A stretch of DNA of 64,000 nucleotides from Metallyticus violacea (GCA_030762175.1 CM060846.1:306872512-306936511); one strand, 5' to 3'. Numbered from the stretch's first letter, positions 13,035-24,749 are shown. Notes: generated by a model not told the origin, from the letters alone. Translations and numbers: made by a program.

Positions 13035-13317
13035 ACATCTTTTTTAGTAAACAACCTAGTTTTATGGAATTTTTCCATCAAATTCAAATATTTACACTCT
13101 TGAGGAGTTCAACTTTGAGAAAAAATTATCTCTCAAAGTGTTACAAAGAAACTGTACAACAAATATATTCAATTTGTGAAAATGAAAAATCTGTGTTAGC
13201 TTAGATGTAACTTTAGATTCTACCAGCAGGAGTGCTGGGAATGTCATTGTTGGAATATTAAAAAATTATGAAATGTTTTCTGTTAACATACCAGGAAATA
13301 AATGTTACTATTGTGTG

Positions 13318-13823
13318 ACAGTTGCAAGATTACATAAATGAGTCAGTATTAGGTGACGCTAAAACTTCACTTACTGATTAATTCTGCAGAACATGTTTCA
13401 AGAGCATTCGCTCTCATCCTCAACTTGGGACCAGCTAACCCTGGCAGGTGACGTAGTGACCTCTGGTGGTTCCATTAGATAACAGAAGAGGAAGTCCATT
13501 GGTGGAATGTCAAAATTCATAACTCTTATGTTTATTTTTTAAAATATAAATCTTTTCCCATATCGTCAATTCCTTGGGAATGGTGGTAGCTTTTAACAGT
13601 TTGGCTTCTCCTGCAATGTCATGATCGTAAGTCCAAAAATGATCTGCAACTACCTATTTATTCACTTGTTTATATCTTGTTTCCCCTTGTTTCAATTTAT
13701 CCACTTGTTTATACATTTCTGAAGTGTTCTTTGGTCTATTACTGTCACCTAATACTGACTTATTTGTGTGTTTAACAACTTCACTGTTCCTAACTTCCTT
13801 TTAAGTTTACAGTTGCAAGATTA
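13318..13823 (-). mobile_element. PLE copy, alpha tail family, with 15-bp target duplication inside a hAT gene
   Basis: The direct repeat ACAGTTGCAAGATTA lies at 13318-13332 and 13809-13823. The 476 bases between are a PLE copy on the minus strand. They contain part of the endonuclease (EHF-like start, VVADHFWTYDHDI, ELTIWEKIYIL), a hammerhead-like motif and the alpha tail (GAGTCAGTATTAGGTGAC) at the low-coordinate end. A short inverted piece of tail lies near 13739-13775 toward the other end. A small internal tandem duplication (CACTTGTTTATA) adds decay. The insertion site is certain because the interrupted hAT reading frame fixes both edges. Confidence 0.85.
13388..13423 (-). ncRNA. Hammerhead-ribozyme-like motif (PLE inside hAT)
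   Basis: On the minus strand TTGAGGA (a mutated CTGAAGA) precedes U, GAGAG, a loop, CTCTT, GAAA and the self-complementary ACATGT. The core block has two changes, so it is probably inactive. Stem II and stem III are preserved. Confidence 0.45.
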
Positions 13824-14939
13824 TTTAACGAAGCAATGTAAATTTATGGCGAGATGTTAAGTGCATATGATAACAATTTACTATTTTTTATGGATGCCAC
13901 AGAATATATGAAGAAGACATAGGAAGTGCTTGTTGTTATTATCCTAAAATGATTCATGATATTTGCATGCATAAAGATTACACCAAATATGTGAAGAATT
14001 TAGAACAGTATATCCTAATGTGAATAAATATATTTTTAATTGGGAAAAAAGTGTTCATTAAGTCTCCAAAAAGAATCAACATATTAAAAAATAAAAATCC
14101 TAACATGGCATTGACATTTATAGTATTAATGTAGTGAGGAACTTTGCTTGCTGCAGTACAATATTATGCAGAAAATGTTTATAGTTTGCCAATATTCTCA
14201 ATAATTGAACAGAAATTATGCACCTCCAATTGAAAATCTTAAAGAAATGTTAAGTGACACAGTGTTAAAAATGACTTGGCATATACATTTTTTCTAACTT
14301 GGGTTTCCTTTGCATTACAATTGAAAAACTTTAAATGGGAGGGATTCCTCTGTTAGATACAGGTCAGCATGTTCATGATGTTCAGAAAAAATGTAATGGT
14401 GTAATTGTATCTACAGCACAAATGTTACAAAAACAAAACAAACTTTAAAAAAAACTATACAGAGAAGTGTTAATTAAAAAGTAGGTTTCACACTTAGCAT
14501 AAAATTTCAAATGTGTTAAATACAGCAAGAAAAGGATATTGATTGAGTATAAATTAAATGTCCAGCCTTAAATTTGCTAGATTAACATCTTGTGACTTGG
14601 AGCACTCATTTTCCCAATATAAGTCAAAGTTCTGTGATAATTATAAAATCATTTCAGAGCTTGAGGATGTCTCTGACTGTTTATTGCAATTCTTCAGTAA
14701 CTGGCGAGGCATATTATAAATTATATTGGTGAATACTGCATGTTGTTTATATTGACATAAACTAATTCAAACATAATAAAATATTTTTAACTTTTGTCAC
14801 ATATTTCAAGTATTTTAACCCATGATAATAAATATTTTCTATATTTTTAGAATGTAAAAATCCAAGCCCTTGTAATGATGCAGGTGAACTTATGTGCTTA
14901 GGCACCTAAAGCTACCTATTTCAGTTAAGGAAAACTATA

Positions 14940-15030
14940 GAAAAATCTTACCAAGATAACATGTTCTGATAGGATTGAACTCAGTCTTGCCAGCTGACCA
15001 GACACACTAGCATCTGAGCCATGGCAGTAA
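14940..15030 (-). mobile_element. Eroded tRNA-like SINE head
   Basis: The minus strand shows TGGCTCAGATGCTAG (A-box-like) and GAGTTCAATCC (B-box-like) at about tRNA spacing. No stable cloverleaf or intact acceptor stem is evident, so a functional tRNA is unlikely. Confidence 0.35.
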
Positions 15031-15169
15031 ACAAAAACATAATCTTTGAATTTTGCTTTGAACATAAATTGCAGAGTATAATTCTCCTTACTGAATAGAT
15101 ATTTTTAATGTCTCATGTTAAAAGCCTTTTGAACAATGCATGAAATGAATGGTAATCTCAATAAGACTT

Positions 15170-15260
15170 TAAAAATAATATCAACTAGGAATCAAACTCA
15201 GACACACTAATTGGTTTGCATGTACTCTGTTACCTAAGCCATAGTGATGAACTAGCATGA
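15170..15260 (-). mobile_element. Eroded tRNA-like SINE head
   Basis: The minus strand has TATGGCTTAGGTAACAG and GAGTTTGATTCC, again at A/B-box spacing. It resembles the neighbour at 14940 and may belong to the same old family. Confidence 0.3.
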
Positions 15261-16045
15261 CTTCTGCAGCAAAGACAAATGTACAAACATTTTAACACTC
15301 TATAAACAAAAGATACTGAGATAGTATTTTTTTGGTAACTTAAAATTTTTATGGTTGGGATTACAAATTTTTAACCTAATGTAGTATATTTGATATCAGA
15401 TAATTACTAACAAATACGGGGTAATAAATAAATATACAAATAAAGAAATAAATAAATGTACATTATTTTGCATTTTGTTTCATTATGTAGCATGCTTTAC
15501 AGTTGCAAATTTTGGGTTTTGAAGGCTAGGAAAAATGTTGGAGCTCCTAAACACATGAATTACTTTGAAGACTATTACACTAAACTGGAAATGTACCTCT
15601 TTTCCTTCCATTTAAAAGCAGTGCAACATTTCAAATGCATTGAGAATCTCAGGTATATAAAAATGTTGAAATTAGGTCCAGTTCATTTGTTTCATTACAA
15701 AAAATGTTGCTTAATAGCAAGTATCAAACCTGCACACTATCACTTCATTGCAGCAGTTTGTAAGATTTATTATATTCCGAAGCATTACACCAGTCCTTTA
15801 CAATAAAATTCAGTAATGCTAGAGCTAAACACATTGCAAAATATTTTGCTTTTTAGCAGTTCAATGCAATTTACTGTTTCTTATTCAAAAATTACATAAT
15901 AAGTCTCTAATTATTGAATTCTTACAAGAAAACATTTGAACTAATGAATTCCTGTAGTTAAAGCATAATTTATGAATTTAACCTCATCACCTATATTGTA
16001 AAGCATCAGCAATATTATTATAAATTTTCATATATAGCAACCTAC
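15261..16045. other. Stretch without recognised gene
   Basis: A 116-codon plus-strand frame (15456-15806) has no recognisable motif or homology that I can name. It lies just downstream of a kinase exon on the other strand. I regard it as a chance frame in intron DNA. Confidence 0.4.
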
Positions 16046-16132
16046 CTTCTCTTTTGCTTGTACCCAGAATGTGAGAATGGGAAAGTGAAAGTTTTCTGGC
16101 AATTTCTCCAAAACCTCCAATAACATGAACAT
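16046..16132 (-). CDS. PCTAIRE-type kinase (CDK16/17/18-like), second coding exon
   Basis: An 87-base minus-strand exon lies between a strong acceptor (TTTTTACTTTTCAG) and a donor (GTAGGT). It takes one base (G) from the upstream exon to complete its first codon. It then reads VHVIGGFGEIARKLSLSH followed by SHILGTSKRE, and leaves one base over. The phase fits the exon ending at 32777 exactly. The basic-serine composition (RKLSLSHSH) suits the disordered, phosphorylatable N-terminal region that precedes the kinase domain in PCTAIRE kinases. Length divisible by three and matching phases at both ends mean the exon could be skipped without shifting the frame. The kinase-domain exons would lie below position 1. 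The splice sites and phase are seen; membership in this gene is inferred from phase and composition. Confidence 0.6.
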
Positions 16133-17470
16133 CTGAAAAGTAAAAATATTTTTTATCAGGCACAGATATTAAATTTTAAATTAAAACTGGGGTTATTTAA
16201 TGTCATAAAGTAATGCACAACTTATTTTTCATTAGATTATTGATTGATAACATTACAAAGTACTGTGCTTTCCCTATAGATTTGACTTTAAGATTTAAAA
16301 ATATGCTAAATCATTTCATAAATTTAAAAATTGCATGAAAAAATTAATTTTATCAAAATTGTGCATGTGGCATATGCACACATACACATACACACAATTA
16401 TGATGACCACCATTTGGCAGAATGTGTGAACATTTTAGTATTGTGTGTAATTTTTAAGCAAGGTCTACTCATAAATATATATCATTATAATAATCAGTAT
16501 TTTTTCTATGCTGAAATTGGTAAGACTGATTATGTAGTACAAATGTTTTATTTTTGCTTGATTTTGTTGCTTTGAGTTGTCCAAACTTTAAAAATCTTTG
16601 TAAGTTAATTTTGGTTCATTTTTATGGTTAATTCATCCTTTATCAGAATCACATTGCTCTTTAACAATATCCACAACATGCACACCAGAGATACATTCAT
16701 TCTGCATATGTATTCAGTACTGGAAGAGAAAACAAAGAAAACCAATAATGAAATGGTGACAGTTCACCATTTTGCTTATAAATTGTTTCATACCATTTAA
16801 CACTGACAAAATTTTTCTTCATTCCATCTTATATAAGCAGCTTATAATGTAAGTTTCATTAAATAAAATTTAAAATGTTCATCTACAACAAGTGCAAACT
16901 TCATATACAAACAAGCAGCAGCTTATTTAAAGTATTGATGATGATAATAATAATGGAATATTCTCATTTTTGAGTCACATTCTCAAGTATTGTGTTACAT
17001 AAATTCTTAAATGATGAACCTGTATATAGAATATTGGCTACAAATGGCCAATATAGGCTATATGGAAGGTAGTAACTGGTGGCACCAAGTACTAAAGAAT
17101 AGAATGGTAGAAAAAAGAGAGAGGCAGTTGAGCAGTGATAATCCACCTTAACAGTTAATATGTGAGTGAATGGTAAACAAAGCATAGAAAGGTGTGCATA
17201 AAAAGGCCCATAAAACTATAGTATTAGGGAACCCACTTCATGTTTAGTTAAATGTTTTATATTTAATCCACTTTTATATACAGTTTCTGTTTTTACTGCA
17301 TAGATAGGTTTAAGAAAATTGCACTAAACAAACAAAATTCAGCAGCTATTTATTTTTTCATATTAAAAGATGGCAACAGAGAGAGATTTTGCAAGTAACA
17401 AGATGTAGCCGACTATATAATTGTATTTTTCAGGGAAGAAATAAATACTGATTGCAAAACAATATACTCC
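16133..17470. other. Intronic stretch without recognised element
   Basis: AT-rich sequence with a short (CA)n-like patch at about 16377-16396. Nothing codes convincingly. Confidence 0.45.
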
Positions 17471-17471
17471 C

Positions 17472-19235
17472 TTGATTGTGATAGGGTATCACATGAAGAA
17501 GAAGGTATTGACAGTGAGGCAAATATGTATGCAGATTAAAATAACTGTGACATATGCGAAAAACCTAATAAAGCAGTTTGGAAGCAATGCTTCTGTCACC
17601 AGAAAAAAGAAGAAAGGCATAGTCCATGCCCTTAAAAAAAGTGGAAAAAATAATAAGCATCCAACCCATAGCAAGAAAACAATAATAAAAATATTCCATA
17701 TATTTTACGAGCAGCATGAATGAGTAGTCCATAAAAGAAAGTATGGAATGTCAAGAGGAGATATTTCCAAGTGATTAGATACTTTGGTGTTTACTAATTC
17801 AAAGATGCTCTTAACAGATATGAGAATGCACACAATACTGATGGTGGGTTGCACCAATTTGCTTTCCAATTTCATTTCAAAGCAAGTATTTTATTGAAAG
17901 CCATAATATTACCAAATTTAAGACATGCATTCCAAATTGTGTCAGAAGTGCAAGTACAAAATGTTATTTCATCATATAAGAATAAATTTATAATTTATGC
18001 AGTTCAGTCTAGAATTCAATATGAAAAGCACTGTCAGTCAACTTTAGAAAGTATTGGTGTTAAATCTTCACTGGATGAGCAAATAGTATTCATACCCCTA
18101 CCCATTCATTTGCAATTATGCCATAAATTAGCTGCAATGAATCAGTAAAAGGAAAATTAAAATGTAAATTGGAACTTGCACAGTGAACTAATCATACAAT
18201 CATATCAATTAAAAGGAAAATTGTTTATGATTTTGAAACATTGACTACAATTCCTCCAACAGCTGTGACATGCATCAATGAACTAGCTGCAAGGCAAGGA
18301 AAATTGTGTGTAACTGCAATGAAGACTTGCAAAATAGGCTTACTTGAATTAATACTGTGGCATGAACATTACTTTTACCCATCAATGATGTTAATAACTT
18401 ACTGTTAATAGATTCATGGTCAGTATTAAAATGTTTGACCTGCTGGAAAAACTCTTACTCTGAAATTCATCTCTCCTAGAACAACTGGTAGACTTCAGTT
18501 TTTAGATGGTTACTCTTTTCAACAGTATAAGGCACATTTTTCACTTTATTTGTGACTATGCCATTAAAGATAGAGACTTTAAAGAAAAACTGTCTGATTG
18601 CCTTTATTTATATTCAATTATATTCTGTCAACTTCTATCAGATCAAGTCACCAAGGTACAAGAGCATACTTTTATAAATCAGAATACACACTTTATTCCC
18701 CAAATTGGTTTGAAACCTCCAAGATTTTGTTTTTGATTTCATTGGAATCTACATTTATGATATCTGGGAAAAATCTTTTTATTTTTGATGCTGATGGTGA
18801 TAAAAAAAAATTTTATTTTGAGCATTTTATACATTCTTCAGATGGGCATTTCACCAAATGTAATACATTCCATAAAGCTGATTGTGTTGTTGGATTACAG
18901 CAAAGATTGTAATTCAGAAATGTCACTGTCCCACATTAGCAGCTAATATTCCTCAAATCACCTAGGCAACAGTATTTCTGCTAGTATCACTGGCTTCCTG
19001 CAACCCCAACCCTAAATGAGAATGTTCCATTGTAAGGCTCCAGAAATTCTTCCTAATGGAATTTTGCCATATTTCCTTGAATTTAATCTCTCTTACATGT
19101 CTTCTCTATTGGATGTTTCTCCTTTTCAATTGACAAATTTTATATTTGTTACATATGAAGGGGTACAGTTTTATTTCCTTTTATACCCAATAAGAGTAAA
19201 ATTGCATGTCTTTGAGAAAGAAGCAATATAATATC
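17472..19235 (+). pseudogene. Unidentified decayed coding-like region
   Basis: Several plus-strand frames follow one another. 17472-17723 is lysine-rich. 17849-18148 is 99 codons. A 60-codon open run near 18210-18410 contains ETLTTIPPTAVTCINELAAR. Frames at 18506-18912 and 19016-19231 are 76 to 104 codons. The density and order of frames is higher than in the surrounding AT-rich DNA, and composition looks protein-like in places. I do not recognise a family. It could be an old transposon or retrocopy carrying several frameshifts, or partly coincidence. Part of 18160-18210 resembles the PLE gamma tail, which argues that at least one insertion breaks it. Confidence 0.3.
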
Positions 19236-19259
19236 TAACATCCTCCTCAGGTGCATCAC

Positions 19260-20139
19260 CACTCTCATGAATAAAATGAGAGGATATGCCCTTAAAATTT
19301 ATAAAGGCAAGGACTTCTAACCAGTGTTAGTGCTGAGGACCTGCTCCTGTGGAGATAGCTTTCTGGTCTGTAAGTTCAACACATATACTTACACTTTTGG
19401 ATTACACTATTTTAATATTTAACCTAGTCTTTCTAATTGATCCACTTATTAGAAGCATAGCTGTTTAATGTTTGCTTTCATGGTACTTAATCTCTGGTTC
19501 TTCCAATTCTTCTAGCCACCATCCTAAATTCATCCAAGGTGTTTGACACAAATTATAGTTGCAGCTGAGCACCCTAAAACCACACTACTGTTACTAGCTG
19601 TGTCTCAAGTATCTATTTTCTCTCCTTTTGCAATCTTGGATCTCCATACACTTGAACATGGGTTCAGTTGGTGCATTCTGGTTACATATCCTCCATAGTG
19701 CATTTCAGGTGCTATATTCTTATTGTTGTTTCTTCAAGATAGCTTCCATTCTTTATTTATTGTCCCAGCAGTATTTGGTCAGTTGAGTTGGGTATTGCTT
19801 GAAATAAACATGCTGCATTCATTACTGATTTCAGATGTTTTACTCAGGTACACTTAAGGTAGAGCATAGATAGATGTTCAGCCTACAGAGATGTGCTGCT
19901 TAAGTCATGACCAATTGAGGCATTTTCCTGACAAAGGGCCTAATCTATCACTGGTCCCTTTTTCCAGCGATTTGATTAAATTAATCATCATGTTTCAATC
20001 TACAACTCCTGAAATTTTTGTTAAGATATGGCAACACTGCCTGACATTACTTGAACATTTGTGAGAGCATAGTAACCAGCTTCCTTTGCTGCTATAGCTT
20101 CAATGCTCACATTCACAATGATGGAGCATCATATATGTA
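19260..20139. other. Intronic stretch without recognised element
   Basis: Somewhat less AT-rich than its surroundings, with no gene or named element visible. Confidence 0.4.
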
Positions 20140-20660
20140 CAGAACTGCCATGGGTGACCAAGGTCTGCAGACTCGTGAGCGGGAGGTCTGGGGTGCGATT
20201 CCACCAGGACTGTCCTCCCTGACTGAGGTTTTTCCTCAGTCCTCATTAATGGCAAATGCCTGGGAGGTACCCTAAACTTAGGCCTGAAATGTTTCCATTG
20301 TTAACAAAAATCCTTTCCCAATATATTTCATTTCATGTATCATCAGTGAACCCGGCCAGGACCGATGGATCTTTTCGGACATAAAAATCCTAAGTATGGC
20401 TTCCTTTGGAAGGGAAGTACTGCCGTAGGTCCCGTGTCATATATTTACGTCACGAAAAAAAACCTCAAGCCTGAAAGAGAGGCCTCTGAGCAAAATTAGT
20501 TGGCCATTTCATGCCCTTAGTTGAATGAGACGCTGATGACTTGAGATGTTAAAGAGCGTCCATAAATAAATCAATAAAAAAAAAAGTATCATCAGTGTCC
20601 ACCGCCTGTGGTGCCTCAGTAGTAAAAATGGGCCTTAAATATTATTATTAAATAAATATA
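20140..20660 (+). mobile_element. SINE-B, tRNA-derived, split by a SINE-A insertion
   Basis: The head at about 20150-20200 has a B-box-like GGTGCGATTCC preceded by ACTCGTGAGCGGGAGGTC, as in arthropod tRNA-derived SINEs. The body includes GGCAAATGCCTGGGAGGTAC and AACTTAGGCCT, reminiscent of SINE bodies I associate with polyneopteran insects. The 3' module TGGTGCCTCAGTAGTAAAAA appears only after the inserted SINE-A, at 20598-20650. Imperfect direct repeats ATATATGTAC / ATATATGCAC flank the whole unit. This copy links the stand-alone 3' modules elsewhere in the window to a full element. Confidence 0.65.
20349..20585 (+). mobile_element. SINE-A copy 1, 5'-truncated, nested in SINE-B
   Basis: It starts inside the B-box region (AACCCGGCCAGG) and continues through the shared body (AAAAATCCTAAGTATGGCTT, CTCAAGCCTGAAAG) to AGAGCGTCCATAAATAAATC plus A-rich tail. 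A perfect 12-bp target duplication, GTATCATCAGTG, lies at 20337-20348 and 20586-20597. Confidence 0.9.
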
Positions 20661-21284
20661 TATGCACTATTTCATGTAATGGCAGGCAAAGAAAGTAGCT
20701 GAGCCTGTTATTATTTTTTTTTATATGACTGTCTAAGAAAGGAGATGAATAATGAGCCCAATTGTGGCTCAATAGTTTTTCTGTCTGACTCTTTCAAGGG
20801 GCAGAACAAAAACATCATCATGGCTCAATTAGGGATGTAGTTAACCAGGAAGTTGTAAACTTTCACCACATGTTTGCAGTCCAGGACATTCTTTCATCCA
20901 TGTGACCAGAAATGAACTTTTGAAATCTGTAGTGAAGAAGATGGAAACTAGCAGTATTGCTAAACCATATTTGGAGGTAAAAGTAGAAAGTAAAGTAAAA
21001 TTAATCCATTACCTTTAATGTTCTAATGGATCACAATATAGTAATGAAGTGGACAGAAAGATTGAACTATCTATTTTTGAAGAAACCACAAACAAAGAAT
21101 GATATCTTCCAGTTCAGAAGTACATCCAAATGAAGTATACCTAAGGTGGTACTTTTCTGTGTTGCAAGACCTTTACTGAAACCTATATATTATTTCAAAT
21201 ATGGTTAAAAAGAAATCCAGACTTAAAATTATAACATTAAACCTGAAAAACTGCAAGTGATGTCAGTATTTTTGTTTTCATGTC
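20661..21284. other. Intronic stretch without recognised element
   Basis: AT-rich, no coding or mobile-element signature recognised. Confidence 0.4.
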
Positions 21285-21297
21285 ACCAACAGACAGA

Positions 21298-21592
21298 TTT
21301 GTTGATTTGGTTTAATTACGGATGCTCTTTAACATCTCAGGTTATCAGCATCCCATTAAATTCAGGGTTTGAAACAGACGATCAATTTTGCTCAGAGGCC
21401 TCTTCTTTCAGGCTTGAGGTTCTTTATCGAATATATGACACAGGACCCATGGCTTTATTTCCCTTCCAAAGGAAGCCATACTTAGGATTTTTATGCCCGA
21501 TAAACTCCATCGTTCCTGGCCGGGTTTGAACCTGCGATCTTGGGTTTTAGAATGCAAGTATGGTTACCACTACACCACCAGGACCAACCCCA
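21298..21592 (-). mobile_element. SINE-A copy 2
   Basis: Full-length minus-strand copy from a tRNA-like head (GTCCTGGTGGTGTAGTGGTA, B box GGTTCAAACCC) to the GTAATTAAACC end. Flanking repeats ACCAACAGACAGA (21285-21297) and ACCAACAGATAGA (21593-21605) are the target duplication with one mismatch. Two spurious forward frames over it are chance. Confidence 0.9.
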
Positions 21593-21605
21593 ACCAACAG
21601 ATAGA

Positions 21606-21865
21606 AACTGTATTTTATGTGTTATGGAGGAAATTCATGAAATTCCATGCAAATATGATCTGTATACCAGTTTCATGTTATCCATTCAGTTTTGGGTGCC
21701 TTTTCACACTTTGATTATTAAAAATAAAAATATATATTTTATTTATTTATATTTTGTGAAGAATATTTTACATTCTATGTAATTTTACATGCTTAAAAGT
21801 CATCTTAAATATATATACTGCCCTTATGAAGAGCACATGCTCAGGGACAGCTTAGATATTAATTA

Positions 21866-21944
<79 letters not shown>

Positions 21945-23086
21945 AGCATGCAGAAAAAGAACAAGCCCAGGAGATTGGGCAGAAGCTGTAATAAAATAAG
22001 AGAAGAATGAAGATCACTAATACAAGAATAAAATGCAAGAAGAATGAAGTGGGAAAGAAACATAGGGTGCTTTAATATAATTTTAAGCCTTTAACATAAA
22101 AGTTTCCATTATATTTAAAAATTAACATGAATTCAAAATATATTCTCAAAATATTTTTGAGCTCTCTAAGATGACGTCCTGTGAAATGAGTAGTGAACAT
22201 TGATTCATCCGTGAGCACCAATGACTTATGATGTAAATTCTATATGTATCCTAATTCCTAAATGCACATAATAACATTCCTGATGAAACCACATACCCAA
22301 CAAATGAATTTCAAATAAAAGAAGGCACATTGTTTTGTTTTAACCCATATTTTACTAAGCTTCTCTCTTCTATAAAAGGAATAATTTAATGTCACTTCAA
22401 TTGCTGTGTCATTCTTACTAAATTATTAAAAATAAGTTATTCTTATTCCATGCACAATTATACATAAGCAACCAATTGCCCATCTAGAGAAACAAAAGAA
22501 TAAAATAAAGCTATAATTTCGGTTTAATTACCAAAACAATAATCCACAATGGAACTATTATAGTTCTTAAATCCTTTTTTGCACTAATGACATTTAAGTG
22601 CAAGTACTTTTCAAGGTTTCTGAATACATACCCCATCATAAATATATGTAAAAACAAATTATACATTTCATTCTTTTTGAGCAACTCAGGAACTACAGAC
22701 ATATTGTATTCATCCATATTTAGAAACATTTTTTCTGGTACATCTGACAAGATTCCGCAGTGGGTGGAGAATTTTATCCTAAATTATTTAATAATTGAAA
22801 CTCTTCCTAAAAATTGAGTAGATGCAAAGAGTTGGACCATATTCTGGATATTCAAGTTTAGAGAGACACATCCGCACATATAGAGGATTTTATAATGATA
22901 TAGTAGGTTACTGGAACAAGATTTATCAGAGCATAAATATCCACATTTTCAGTTCAGCTATTTCAATTCTAGCAATATTCACAACACAGACATCTAAACA
23001 TCACAATTAGAATGCCATGTTTAACAGCAGCACCACAAAAGCTATACCTCAAGCAATGTTAAGAATGTATTGGTTTTCCTTCCTCA
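21606..23086. other. Intronic stretch; microsatellite compound and nothing else recognised
   Basis: It contains a compound (TA)n-(GA)n-(G)n tract at about 21869-21944. A minus-strand VLLTDESMFTTHFTG near 22160-22230 is weakly reminiscent of a transposase DDE start but is not supported by neighbours. Confidence 0.4.
21869..21944. repeat. Compound (TA)n(GA)n(G)n microsatellite
   Basis: About 21 TA units are followed by about 12 GA units and about 9 G. Confidence 0.95.
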
Positions 23087-23094
23087 CAGACACA

Positions 23095-23382
23095 TAGGTC
23101 CTGATGGTGTAGTGGTAACCATACTTGCCTTCTAAACCCAAGATCGCGAGTTCAAACCTGGCCAGGAACGATGGATTTTTTCAGGCATAAAAATCCTAAA
23201 TATGGCTTCCTTCAGAAGGGAAGTAAAGCCATGGGTCCCGTGTCATACATTTGATAAAGAACCTCAAGCCTGAAAGAAGAGGTCTCTGAGCAAAATTTGT
23301 CAGCCGTTTCACGCCCTGAATTGAATGGGATGCTGATGACCTGAGGTGTTAAAGAGCATCCGTAAATAAACCAAATCATCAT
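23095..23382 (+). mobile_element. SINE-A copy 3, full length
   Basis: tRNA-like head GTCCTGATGGTGTAGTGGTA, anticodon-loop region CTTCTAAA, B box GAGTTCAAACC, shared body, and end GAGCATCCGTAAATAAACC. The 8-bp duplication CAGACACA lies at 23087-23094 and 23383-23390. Confidence 0.9.
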
Positions 23383-23611
23383 CAGACACAGTCACCAGAT
23401 TTACAACTTTTAAATGCTAGAGTTATAAATCAATTGACATGGTTATCTCAAAAATACTGATTGTTGCAGTATACAAAATAATGCAGTACAGGATCCACAT
23501 TACATTTCAGTATATGAGGCAGACTGCTGCCAATCTAACCACTATTATTATTTGTATAAAATACTATGTGAATAGTAATCTTGAAAGAAGTTAGGAACAG
23601 TGAAGTTGTTA

Positions 23612-23707
23612 CATATATAACTGAGTCAGTAATAGGTGACACTAAATACTGAAGAATTAATCAGTTAGTTAAGTTTTAGTGTCACCAAATAGTGACTCAG
23701 TTGTATA
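23612..23707. repeat. Palindromic PLE alpha tail (fold-back, no coding part)
   Basis: TATAACTGAGTCAGTAATAG with GTGACACTAAA at the left is mirrored by TTTAGTGTCACC and GTGACTCAGTTGTATA at the right. The arms match the alpha tail of the PLE copies at 12.5, 13.3 and 27.7 kb. The flanking GAAGTTAGGAACAGTGAAGT (23588) is also part of the PLE copy inserted in the hAT gene, where it lies just outside the right tail piece. Confidence 0.7.
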
Positions 23708-24004
23708 CTATGTGAATAGTTTGCTGGCAATCAAGCAGTCTTCTTGTTCACATTATCTGTTATTCCAGCCATTCATGTGACATATTCTTGACATAGTTGG
23801 TACCCACTTTCTTGTTAAGAGGTTTTTTTGAAGGCAGTCAAAATATCTGCTTAAGAACTTACCACTATATAGCAACACAGTGACCAAGTTCTATTCTGTA
23901 CAGAACAAAAAATTAAAGGCATGAGAATAGATGTGATCTCTAAATCTGATCTAAATTGTAGTCTATTGTAACTTCAAATACAAAATAGTGCAAGAAACTG
24001 TATT

Positions 24005-24054
<50 letters not shown>

Positions 24055-24725
24055 TTAATGTATAATTTAGACAAAATATCTAATAATTTTAACATATTGG
24101 CTGGTACGCTGGTGCATCCTGAAATTAGAATAAAACATAAATTTTCTACATCAAAGATGATTTTCAAAATTGTGCTAGGCTCCCAATAATGAGGATATAT
24201 GAGCTTCCAGCAGAGGTGACTGTTGATGTAGCATGAAATCTGATGGCAGATAAAAGTTTCAGATTAGAATCGCACTGCAGATAGCTCTATGAAAAACTTT
24301 AGAGGGGTACAAAATGGTAGTTTTTCTAAATTATCCCTTTGATTGCTATCATTAGTAAAGAAATTCAATAAATTATGAGTATTTATTCTTTATTCATGTC
24401 TTAACTCAGTCAGCTCATAAAGTTTAAAGACAATTTGAGAAAGATTCCCAGATGTAAAAGTTCCAGGCTATACAACAACCCATAATCATTATAATAAATT
24501 TCAGGCCATAAGTAGCATTAGTCTAAGAAACCTAACAGAGAGCATAGGGTTCTTATCAAAGAAGCATTAGATGACACCAGTTATCATTTGCAGAATTTCC
24601 CCAATAGATTACTTTCACAACAAACAGGCATTTCTTATGACTGTGCAAAGAGCTATTAAATTGTTAAAGTTAAAATCATACAAAAATAAATGGCACATAA
24701 TCTTTAACCATTGAAAGAGCGTTTC
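23708..24725. other. Intronic stretch with (AT)n tract
   Basis: A perfect AT dinucleotide run at about 24008-24050. No gene or element recognised otherwise. Confidence 0.45.
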
Positions 24726-24749
24726 AGAATTGCAGTCCTTAGTGGGGAT

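Larger units (their letters stand above)
13036..14725 (+). pseudogene. hAT-family transposase pseudogene, copy 2, interrupted by a PLE insertion
   Basis: The 5' part reads QPSFMEFF, then STLRKNYLSKCYKETVQQIY, then TLDSTSRSAGNVIVGILKNY, ending CYYCVTVARL at 13332. The frame resumes after a PLE insertion with FNEAM at 13824. It continues with NNLLFFMDATEYMKK and YPKMIHDICMHK, then KKVFIKSPKRI and NPNMALTF, then GTLLAAVQYYAENVYSLPIF. The C-terminal dimerisation block SCDLEHSFSQYKSKFCDNY is near 14590-14650. This order (DeTtD-like region, AxP region, RWGTW-like block, SCDVERSFSxYK-like block) is that of hAT transposases. Scattered stops and shifts show it is dead. Removing the PLE and one target duplication rejoins the frame exactly. 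Confidence 0.75.

Noticed and set aside
15456..15806. 116-codon plus-strand frame
   Set aside because: No motif or homology recognised. AT-rich composition and intronic position make chance more likely.
21257..21782. Plus-strand frames of 73-90 codons
   Set aside because: They translate across a minus-strand SINE-A copy and its flank.
22160..22230. Minus-strand VLLTDESMFTTHFTG, faintly like the first catalytic block of a Tc1/mariner transposase
   Set aside because: No other transposase block in the expected order nearby.
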